From positions 97,636,244 through 97,700,243 of the forward strand of contig NC_058521.1 of assembly GCF_904849725.1 (NCBI RefSeq): 64,000 nt of DNA, written 5' to 3'. Both the position numbers and the translations under genes were made by a program. Under the pieces are notes generated by a model, which made no database searches, was not told the DNA's origin, and saw only the letters and a program-made list of their open reading frames with translations. This document shows positions 44,257 through 53,352 of the stretch, in pieces; position 1 is the stretch's first letter; the number at the start of each line of letters is the position of its first letter. The DNA comes from Hordeum vulgare subsp. vulgare (taxonomy: Eukaryota; Streptophyta; Magnoliopsida; Poales; Poaceae).

Positions 44257-45012
44257 ACTATCCTTTACCACACTTGTGCTTCAAAGTAGCACCATGATCT
44301 TCATGATAGAGAGTCTCCTATGTTGTCACTTTCATATACTAGTGGGAAATTTTCATTATAGAACTTGGCTTGTATATTCCAATGATGGGCTTCCTCAAAT
44401 TGCCCTAGGTCTTCATGAGCAAGTGAGTTGGATGCACACCCACTGGTTTCTTTTTGAACTTTCATACACTTATAGCTCTTGTGCATCTGTTGCATGGCAA
44501 TCCCTACTCACTCACATTGATATCTATTGATGGGCATCTCCATAGCCCGTTGATACGCCTAGTTGATGTGAGGCTATCTCCTCCTTTTTGTCTTCTCCAC
44601 AACCACCATATTCTATTCCACCTATATAGTGCTATGTCCATGGCTCACGCTCATGTATTGCGTGAAAGTTGAAAAAGTTTGAGAACAATAAAGTATGAAA
44701 CAATTGCTTGGCTAAAACCGGGATTGTGCGTGATTTAAATACGTTCTGTGGGGAAGATGGAGGATAGCCAGACTATATGATTTCGTAGGGATAACTTTCT
44801 TTGGCCATGATATTTTGAGAAGACATGATTGCTTTGTTAGTATGCTTGAACTATTATTGTCTTTATGTCAAATGATAGACTATTGCTTCGAATCACTCGT
44901 GTTTTAGTATTCATGCCATGATTAGATTATATGATAAAGATTATGCTAGGTAGCATTCCACATAAAAAATTATCTTTTTTATCATTTACTTACTCGGGGA
45001 CGAGCAGGAATT

Positions 45013-45026
45013 AAGCTTGGGGATGT
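45013..45026 (+). promoter_or_regulatory. Element C terminal polypurine tract
   Basis: AAGCTTGGGGATGT directly precedes the 3' LTR. GGGACGAGCAGG upstream is the usual lead-in. Confidence 0.88.
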
Positions 45027-45763
45027 TGATACGTTTCCGTCGTATCTATAATTTTTGATTGTTTCATGCCAATATTCTACAATTTTCATATACTTTTGGC
45101 AACTTTTTATACTATTTTTGGGACTAACATATTGATCCAGTGCCCAGTGCCAGTTCCTATTTGTTGCATGTCTTTTTTTCGCAGAATATCCATACCAAAC
45201 AAAGTCCAAACGCAATAAAAACCTACGGGGATTTTTTTGCAATATTTATGATTTTTGGGAAGAAGAATCAAAGCGAAACGATGCCCGAGGGGGTCACGAG
45301 CCCAGGAGGCACGCCCTACCCCCAGGCGCGCCTGGTAGGCTCGTGACCAACCCCTAAGGCGGTTGGGGCCCTTCTTTCGCTGCAAGAAAGCTAATATCCA
45401 GAAGAAAATCATGTTAAAAGGACACCTCAATCGGAGTTATGGATCTCTGGGAATTTAAGAAACGGTGAAAGGCCAGAATCTGGGAGTGCAGAAACAGAAG
45501 GACACGGAGAGAAAGATCCAATCTCGGAGGGGCTCTCGCCCCTCTGCCACCATGGAGACCATGGACCAGAGGGGAAACCCTTCTCCCATCTAGGGAGGAG
45601 GTCAAGGAAGAAGAAGAAGAAGGGGGGCTCTCTCCCCCTCTCTCTCTCGGTGATGCCGGAACGCCGTCTAGGACATCATCGTTTGACGGCGGTCTATACC
45701 AACACCTCCGTCATCTTCACCAACACCTCCATCACCTTCCCCCATCTATATTCAGCGGTCCAC
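45027..45763 (+). repeat. Element C 3' LTR, left part
   Basis: It aligns with 29588-30320. It is interrupted by F at 45764 within ATTCAGCGGTCCAC. The GC inverted repeat is at about 45290-45355. Confidence 0.95.
45759..45763. repeat. Target-site duplication TCCAC, left copy (element F)
   Basis: TCCAC precedes F and recurs at 47372-47376, after which the C LTR continues as in the uninterrupted 5' LTR (TCCACTCTCCCGC at 30315). Confidence 0.93.
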
Positions 45764-47371
45764 TGATATGTCTCAAACGTATCTATAGTTTTTGATGGTT
45801 TCATGATGTTATCTTGTCAACTTTAGATGTTTTATATACCTTTTATATCTTTTTTGGGACTAACTTATCAATTCAGTGCCAAGTGCCAGTTCATGTTTTT
45901 TCTGTGTTTTTGACTCTTTTCAGATCTGATTTTGGAACGGAGTCCAAACGGAATAAAATCCCCGAAATAAATTTTTCCAGAACAGAAGAAGATCGGGGGA
46001 CTTGAGGGCCAAGGCAGGAGGCCCACAGGGAGCCCACAAGCCCTAATGCCGCGGCCAGGGGGGCCGCGGCCACCAGGCTTGTGGCCTCCCTGGCGCTCCC
46101 CTGCCCTAGCTCTTTGGCCTATGTATTCCCTAAAAACCCAGAAAAAATCAGGGCGTCCACGAAACCACTTTTCCGCCGCCGCAAGCTTCCGTTTCCGCAA
46201 GATCTCATCTGGAGACCCTTCCCGGTGCCCTGTCGGAGGGGACTTTGGAGCTGGAGGGCTTCTACATCAACATCATTGCCTCTCCAATGACTCGTGAGTA
46301 GTCTACTTCAGACCTACGAGTCCGTAGTAAGTAGCTAGATGGCTTCTTCTCTCTCTTGGATCTTCAATACAAAGTTCTGCATGATCTTCACGGAGATCTA
46401 TCCAATGTAATCCTCTTTGGCGGTGTGTTTGTCGATATCCAATGAATTGTGGATTTGTGATCAGATTATCTATGAATTATATTTGAGTCTTTGCTGATTT
46501 CTTATATGCATGATTTGATATCCTTGTAAGTCTCTCCGATTCTTGGGTTTTGTTTGGCCAACTAGATCTATGATTCTTGCAATGGGACAAGTGCTTGGTT
46601 TTGGGTTCATACCATGCGGTGACCTTTCGCAGTGACAGAAGGGGCAGCAAGGCACGCATCGTGTTGTTGCCATCAAGGGTAACAAGATGGGCTTTCATCA
46701 TAGATTTGAGATTGTCCATCTACATCATGTCATCTTGATTAAGGTGTTACTCTGTTCTTATGAACTCAATACACTAGATGCATGCTGGATAGCGGTCGAC
46801 GTGTGCAGTAATAGTAGTAGATGCAGAAAGTATCGGTCTACTTGTTTTGGACGTGATGCCTATATATATGATCATTGCCATAGATAGCGTCATGACTTTG
46901 CGCGGTTCTATCAATTGCTCGATAGTAATTCATTCACCCACCGTCTACTTGCTTTCAAGAGAGAAGCCAGTAGTGAACACTACGGCCCCCGGGTCTATTC
47001 ACAACAATCGTCTCCACTTTTACTTTTCCTTTGCTTTGTTTCCTTTTTGCTTTCAGTTCTCACTTTGCAAACAATCTATAAGGGATTGACAACCCCTTCA
47101 TAGCGTTGGGTGCAAGCTCTTTGTGTTTGTGCAGGTACTTGTGAATTGACGCGATCCTCCTACTGGATTGATACCTTGGTTCTCAAACTGAGGGAAATAC
47201 TTACTACCGATGTGCTACATCACCCTTTCCTCTTCAAGGGAACAACAACGCAAGGCTCCAAGGCCGCGGGGGAATCCTTTGCATATTTGCCAAGGAAGTC
47301 CCTATAGGCGTAGCCCGTAGCAGAAGGATTCCTGGCGCCATTGCCAGGGAAGGTCTTTTGTTGCTGTAGCA
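45764..47371 (+). mobile_element. Element F: LTR plus primer site remnant of a third Ty3 family
   Basis: TGATATGTCTC...GCTGTAGCA is flanked by TCCAC. The LTR itself appears to end at 47322 (CCGTAGCA). It is followed by GAAGGATTCC and a tRNA-Asp primer site, then about 20 bp ending again in GTAGCA. So this is not a plain solo LTR: nearly all the internal region and the second LTR have been removed, leaving LTR, primer site and the last bases of the other LTR. The LTR contains the GC inverted repeat at about 46010-46100 and CCAGAAAAAATCAGG at 46138. Confidence 0.82.
47333..47350 (+). promoter_or_regulatory. Element F primer binding site (tRNA-Asp type, two changes)
   Basis: TGGCGCCATTGCCAGGGA differs by two G-to-A changes from the B/C/E site and lies 10 nt after the inferred LTR end. 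Confidence 0.8.
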
Positions 47372-47376
47372 TCCAC

Positions 47377-48173
47377 TCTCCCGCAACCCGTTGTACCCTG
47401 TACTTGAACATGGTGCTTTATGCTTCATATTATTATCCAATGATGTGTTGCCATCCTATGATGTCTGAGTAGATTTTCGTTGTCCTATCAGTGATTGATG
47501 AATTGCTATGATTGGTTTAATTTGCTTGTGGTTATGTTGCTGTCCTTTGGTGCCCATCATATGAGCGCGCGCGTGGATCACACCATAGGATTAGTAGTAT
47601 GTTGATAGGACTATGTATTGGAGGGCAAGGGTGACAGAAGCTTCAGCCTAACATAGAAATTGATGCATACGGGATTGAAGGGGGACCAATATATCTTATT
47701 GCTATGGTTGGGTTTTACCTTAATGAACGTTAGTAGTTGCGGATGCTTGCTAATAGTTCCAATCATAAGTGCATAGAATTCTAAGTAAGGGATGACATGC
47801 TAGCAGTGGCCTCTCCCACATAAAACTTGCTATCGGTCTAGTAACGTAGTCAATTGCTTACGGACAATTCCGCAACTCCTACCACCACTTTTCCACACTC
47901 GTTAAACTAACGTAATTGTTTCTTTATCTAAACAACCCCTAGTTTTTATTTACGTGTTCTTTATTATCTTGAAAACCTATCCTATCATAGCTACAAAGTA
48001 CTTCTAGTTTCATGCTTGTTTTAGGTAGAGCAAACGTAAAGTGTGCGTAGAGTTGTATCGGTGGTCGATAGAACTTGAGGGAATATTTGTCCTACCTTTA
48101 GCTCCTCGTTGGGTTCGACACTCTTACATATCGAGAAAGGCTACAATTGATCCCCTATACTTGTGGGTTATCA
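47377..48173 (+). repeat. Element C 3' LTR, right part
   Basis: It aligns with 30320-31115 and ends CTTGTGGGTTATCA. GTTAT (48174-48178) follows. Confidence 0.95.
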
Positions 48174-48178
48174 GTTAT
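48174..48178. repeat. Target-site duplication GTTAT, right copy (element C)
   Basis: This is the partner of 29583-29587. The Copia-2 LTR resumes directly. Confidence 0.93.
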
Positions 48179-49189
48179 TGACTGGAGCGTGTCTCATGTG
48201 ATGTCTACATAGTTCTCGAAATCACAGGGTGTGCACACTTAAGGTTCAGTGACGTTTCGGTATAGTTGAGTTATGTATGTTGGTGACCGAAAGTTATTCG
48301 GAGTCCCAGATGAGATCCCAGATGTCACGAGGAGCTCCGGAATGGTCCGCGGGTAAAGATTTATATATAGGAAAGTTGCATTTGGCTTCCGGAAAGATTT
48401 CGGGCATTACTCGTAAAGTACTGGGAGTGAAGAATGGGTTCCGGGGTTTTATCGGGAGGGGCCACCCACCCGGGAGAGGACCTAGTAGGCCTAAAGGTGG
48501 CACACCAACCCCTAGTGGGCTGGTGTTTCCACCCCAATAAGCCCATTTCGGACAATGTGCAAGAAGGAAAGAAACCCAAGTGGGGAAGGGAGGAATCCTG
48601 CTAGGAGTAGGATTGGAGGTGGACTCTTCCACCTCCTCTACTTCTGTCGAACCCTTTGTGGGTTTTGAGGCTGCCTCCTCCCCTCCCTCCCTCCTATATA
48701 TACTAGAGGATTTGAGGGCAGCCCTAACCCTAATAAGCCGCGTGCTGCCCTCTCTCTCTCTCTCTAGGTCGTTTTCTCCTCTAGATTAGTTCAATAGAGC
48801 TTGGCGAAGCCCTCCTGAATTAGTTCACCACCACCACCACGCAATCATGCTGGAGAACTCATCTACCTCTCTGCCCCTCTTGCTGGATCAAGAAGGCAGT
48901 GATCGTCATCGAGTTGTATGTGTGCTGAACACAGAGGTGCCGACCTTTCGGCACTAGATCGGGATGGATCATGATGGGATCGCGGGACGGATCGTCATGA
49001 GATCGCGGGATGGGCTGCGATTTGGATCGCGAAGATGTTCTACTACATCAACCACATTATATATGCTTCTGCTTAGCGATCTACAAGGGTATGTGGATCC
49101 ATTCTCTCCTCTCATAGATGGTCATCACCATAGATTGATCTTATGTGCGTGTAGGAAAAAATTTGTATCCCATGCGACGTTCCCCATGA
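48179..49189 (+). repeat. Copia-2 5' LTR, right part
   Basis: It continues the BARE/Angela-type LTR (TTAAGGTTCAGTGACG, GAGTCCCAGATGAGATC) and ends TCCCCATGA where an intact LTR ends CATCA. A TATA-like CCTATATATAC lies near 48692. Together with 28812-29587 the LTR is about 1.79 kb. Confidence 0.88.
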
Positions 49190-49190
49190 G

Positions 49191-49210
49191 TGGCATCATG
49201 AGCTAGGTCT
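49191..49210 (+). promoter_or_regulatory. Copia-2 primer binding site
   Basis: TGGCATCATGAGCTAGGTCT is nearly identical to the Copia-1 site. Confidence 0.8.
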
Positions 49211-51629
49211 ATGCGTAGATGACATCTCGAGTAGAACACAAAGGAGTTTGTGGGAGTTGATATTCAGATGGCTGCCCCTCCTTAGTCTTTTCTGGATTCA
49301 GCGGTATTGTTGGATGAAGCGGTCCGGACCAACATTACTTGTACGCTTACAAGAGACCGGTTTCATCGACTAACATGCAACTTCTTACATAAAGATGACT
49401 GGCGGGTGTCTGTTTCTCTAACTTTAGTTGAATCGGATTTGACTGAGGCGGTCCTTGGAGAAGGTTAAATAGCAACTTGCATATCACCCTTGTGGTTTTG
49501 CGTAAGTAAGATGCGGTCATACTAGATACCCATAGCAGCCACGTAAAACTTGCAACAACAAATTAGAGGATGTCTAACTTGTTTTTGCAGGGTATGTTGT
49601 GATGTGATATGGCCAAAGACATGATATGATATATTTGATGTATGAGATGATCATGTTGTAATAGTTAAGTACCGACTTGCATGTCGATGCTATGGCAACC
49701 GGCAGGAGCCATAGGGTTGTATTTAATTATTTTGCGCTTGATGATGCTTTGCCTTATTGCTAGTCCAGTGCTAGTTCAGTGTGTAATGCTTAACGACTTA
49801 GAATTGAGGCGTCAATGATTTTTTGAACGTCACCGAACATATGAGATGTTCCAAGAGCTAAAAATGGGATTTCAGGCTCATGCCCATGTCAAGAGGTATG
49901 AGACCTCTGACAAGTTTCTTGGCCTGCGAAGTAAGGGAGAAAAGCTCAATCATTGAGCATGTGCTCAAATTGTTGGGTGCTACAATCGCTGGAATCGAGT
50001 GGGAGTTGATCTGCTAGATAAGATAATGATTGACATAGTTCTCCAAAGTCACTGCTACCAAGCTATAGAACTTCGTGATGAGCTATAACATATCAGGGAT
50101 AGATTTGATGATCCTTGAACTATTTGCGATGTTTGGAACTGCGAAGGTCAAAATCAAGTAGGAGCATCAAGTGTTGATGGTTAGTAAAACCACTAGTTTC
50201 CAGAAGGGTTAAAAGGGATACTTCATGAAATGGCAAACTAGTTTCCACTCTAATAAAGAAACCCAAGGTTGAACCCAAACCCGAGACTAAGTGCTTCTAA
50301 TATGAGGGGAATGGTGACTGAAGCGGAGCTACCCTAGTTACTTGGTGAATGAGAAGGCTGCCAAACTCGACAAAAGTATATTGGATATACGTGATATTGA
50401 TGTATAGTTTACTAGTACTCCTAGTAGCACCGTGGTATTAGAGACCGGTTCGGTTGCTAAGTGTTAGTAACTCGAAATAAAAGCTATATAATAAACAGAG
50501 ACTAGCTAAAGGCGAGGTGACGATGTGTGTTGGAAGTGTTTCCAAGGTTGATGTGATCACCATCGCACACTCCATCTACTTTCGAGATTAGTTGAACCTA
50601 AATGTTGCTTGGTGTTTGCGTTGAGCATGAACATTATTGGATCGTGTTTATTGCAATACGGTTATTCATTTAAAGAGAATAATGGTTACTTCGTTTACTT
50701 GAATAAAACCTTCACTGGTCATGCACCTAACATGAATGGTTTATTGAATCTCGACCATCGTGATACACGTGTTCAAAATATTTATGCCAAAAGATACAAA
50801 GTAGCAATAACACTACCACTTACTTATGGCACTGCCGCTTAAGTCATATTGGTATAAAACGCGTGAAGAAGCTCCATGTTGATGGATCTTTGGACTCACT
50901 CATTTTGAATCATTTGAGACATGCGAACCATGCCTATTGGTGTAAACGCATGAAGAAACTCCATGCAGATAGATCATTTAGACTCACTTGATTTTTAATC
51001 ACTTGAGACATGCAAATCATGCCAAATGGGCAAGATGACTGAAGGCCTCGTTTTCCAGTGAGATGAAATGAGAAAGTAACTTATTGGAAATAATACATTT
51101 TGATGTATGCAGTCCAATGAGTGCTGAGGCAGGCAGTTGATGTCGTTATGTTCTTACTTCATAGAATATTTGAGTAGATAATGGTGTATCTACTTGATGA
51201 AACACAAGTCTGAATTATTGAAAAGTTCAACTAATTTTAGAGTGAAGTTGAAGATCGTCGTGACAAAAGGATGAAATGTCTATGATATGATCGTAGAGAT
51301 GAATATTTGAGTTCTGAGTTTGGTACACATTTAAGAAAATGTGGAAATTGTTTCACAACACATGCCACGTAGAACACCATAGTTTGATGGTGTGTCCGAA
51401 CATCGTAGCCAAGCCTTATTAGATATGGTGCATACTATGATGTCTCTTGTCGAATTACCACTATCGTTTTGGGGTTGTGTATTAGAGATAACAACATTCA
51501 CTTTAACAGGGCACCGCATAGTTCCGTTGAGATGACACCGTTTGAACTATAGTTTGGAGAAACCTAAGCTGTCGTTTCTTAATTGTTTGGGGCTATGATA
51601 CTTATGTCAAAAGGCTTTAGCCTGATAAG
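49211..51629 (+). pseudogene. Copia-2 leader and gag-pol start, heavily decayed
   Basis: The leader to about 49780 matches that of Copia-1. Gag traces (minus-strand Copia-1 equivalents 6936-7560) appear at 49850-50100. 50609-50842 encodes LSMNIIGSCLLQYGYSFKENN and DHRDTRVQNIYAKRYKVA, matching Copia-1 6213-6452. Integrase traces reach 51629, where E interrupts. There is an 88-bp tandem duplication at 50849-51024. No frame exceeds about 80 codons. Confidence 0.75.
50849..51024. repeat. 88-bp tandem duplication in Copia-2
   Basis: TTGGTATAAAACGCGTGAAG at 50849 and TTGGTGTAAACGCATGAAG at 50937 begin two imperfect copies, each ending near ATGCC. Copia-1 has a single equivalent (about 6088-6200). 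Confidence 0.8.
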
Positions 51630-53274
51630 TGATACGTCTCCGTCGTATCTACTTTTCCGAACTCTTTTGCCCTTGTTTTGGACTCTAATTTGCATGATTT
51701 GAATGGAACTAACCCGGACTGACGCTTTTTTCAGCAGAATTGCCATGGTGTTGTTTTTGTGCAGAAATGAAAGTTCTCGGAACGTCCTGAAAATTTACGG
51801 AGATTTTTTCTGGAATAAAAGAAAAATACCTACGCAAAGATCCACGTGAGGGGGTGCGCCAGTGGGCCACAAGCCCACACAGCGCGGCCACCCCCTAGGT
51901 CGCGCCATGCAGGCTTGTGGGGCCCACATGGCACCACCGCCCCTAATCTGAGTTCTATATCTTCCGTTTCGCCTGGAAAAAATCGGAGAGAAGGTTTCAT
52001 CGCGTTTTGCGATACGAAGGCGCCTCCACATCCTGTTCTTCATCTGGAGGGCAGATCTGGAGTCCGTTTCGGGCTCCGGAGAGGGGAAATCGTCGCCATC
52101 GTCATCATCAACCTTTATTCATCGACAATTCCATGATGCTCTTCATCGTTCGTGAGTAATCTGATCGTAGGCTTGCTGGACGGTGATGAGTTGGATGAGA
52201 TCTATCATGTAATCGAGTTAGTTCTTGACGGGGATTGATCCCTAGTATCCACTATGTTCTAGATTGATGTTGCTACTATTTGGCTATGCTTAATGCTTGT
52301 CACTAGGGCCCGAGTGCCATGATTTCAGATCTGAACCTGTTATGTTGTCGCCAATATTTGTGTGTTTTAGATCCTATCTTGCAAGTTGCAGTCACCTACT
52401 ATGTGTTATGACCCGGCAACCCCGGAGTGACAATAGCCGGAACCACTCCCGGAGATGACCATAGTATGAGGAGTTCATGTATTCACCACGTGTTAATGCG
52501 TTGGTCCGGTTCTTTATTAAAAGGAGAACCTTAATATCTCGTAGTTTCCATTAAGACCCCGCTGCCACGGGAGGGATGGACAATAGATGTCATGCAAGTT
52601 CTTTTCCCTAAGCACGTATGACTACATACGGAATACATGCCTACATTAGATCGATGAACGGGAGCTAGCCACATATCTCTCCGTGTTATAGCTGTTACAT
52701 GATGAATCACATCCGTCACACTCATCCATCACCGATCCACTGCCTACGAGTCTTTTACTATTGGTCCCCGCTACGTTACTTTGCCTAGGCTTGTCCCTTG
52801 CTACAAGAGCGATTGCGCCACTTTGCTGCTGTCACTACTGCTATTACTTTGCTGCTGTTGTCGCTACTGCTGTTACTAGTTACTTTGATGCTGCTACTAC
52901 TACTGTTCCTTGCTACTCCGCTGTTACTTGTTGCAAGACTTTGTTGGCGCTAACATCCCGTCAACAAGGCTCTTCCTAACGTCGTTGCCAGGGAAGTATA
53001 GCAATAGTCTCAAGAATTGTCTCCCGTCAACGTGCCTTTTCTCGCGCCATTGCTGGGATTGTCAAAGCTTTTCTCTCGTGTCGTTGCTATCATACTACCT
53101 TGCTACTGATACTTTGCTTGCAGACACTAATCTTTCAGGTGTGGTTGAATTGACAACTCATCTGCTAATACTTGAGAATATCCTTTAGCTTCCCCTTGTG
53201 AGCGAATCAATAAATTTGGGTTGAATACTCTACCCTCGAAAACTGTTGCGATCCCATACGCTTGTGGGACATCA
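51630..53274 (+). repeat. Element E 5' LTR (1645 bp)
   Basis: It starts TGATACGTCTCCGTCGTATC and ends CTTGTGGGACATCA. The GC inverted repeat is at 51860-51925 (GGGCCACAAGCC, GCGCGGCCACCCCCTAGG, AGGCTTGTGGGGCCCAC), followed by TTCTATATCTTCC and CTGGAAAAAATCGG. A CTG/CTA-rich tract lies at 52820-52925. It is longer than the D LTRs mainly in the last 450 bp. Confidence 0.95.
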
Positions 53275-53284
53275 AGGCTTTTTC

Positions 53285-53302
53285 TGGCGCCGTTGCCGGG
53301 GA
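53285..53302 (+). promoter_or_regulatory. Element E primer binding site (tRNA-Asp type)
   Basis: TGGCGCCGTTGCCGGGGA lies 11 nt after the LTR end. Confidence 0.9.
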
Positions 53303-53352
53303 GGCACAGCTATATTCTCTGAGTCACTTGGGATTGACGTCTGCTGATCACT

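Larger units (their letters stand above)
42106..45012 (+). other. Element C 3' non-coding region
   Basis: 2.9 kb holds two internal polypurine-like tracts (42910, 42966), the conserved block CCACCATACCTACCTATTAT at 43860-43920 and an inverted repeat (44146-44256). Open frames here are short and lack similarity to anything I know. No gene is supported. Confidence 0.75.
29588..48173 (+). mobile_element. Element C: non-autonomous Ty3-like LTR retrotransposon with nested D and F
   Basis: The 5' LTR is 29588-31115 (1528 bp) and the 3' LTR is 45027-45763 plus 47377-48173 (about 1534 bp around F). The tRNA-Asp primer site and terminal polypurine tract are present. The single coding region lacks recognisable protease, RT and integrase. 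D (9.5 kb) sits in the coding region and F (1.6 kb) in the 3' LTR. Without inserts C is about 7.5 kb. Mobilisation would need enzymes from elsewhere. Confidence 0.92.
28812..51629 (+). mobile_element. Copia-2: second BARE/Angela-type element, split by C and interrupted by E
   Basis: The 5' LTR is in two parts (28812-29587 and 48179-49189) around element C. Primer site and a decayed gag-pol follow to 51629, where element E begins inside the integrase-RT linker. The same point in Copia-1 reads VWGFDTYVKKFQSDKLEP; here the sequence stops after the equivalent of DK. The remaining pol and 3' LTR should lie right of the window beyond E and the CACTA element. Excluding inserts, about 4.2 kb is present. 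Confidence 0.88.
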
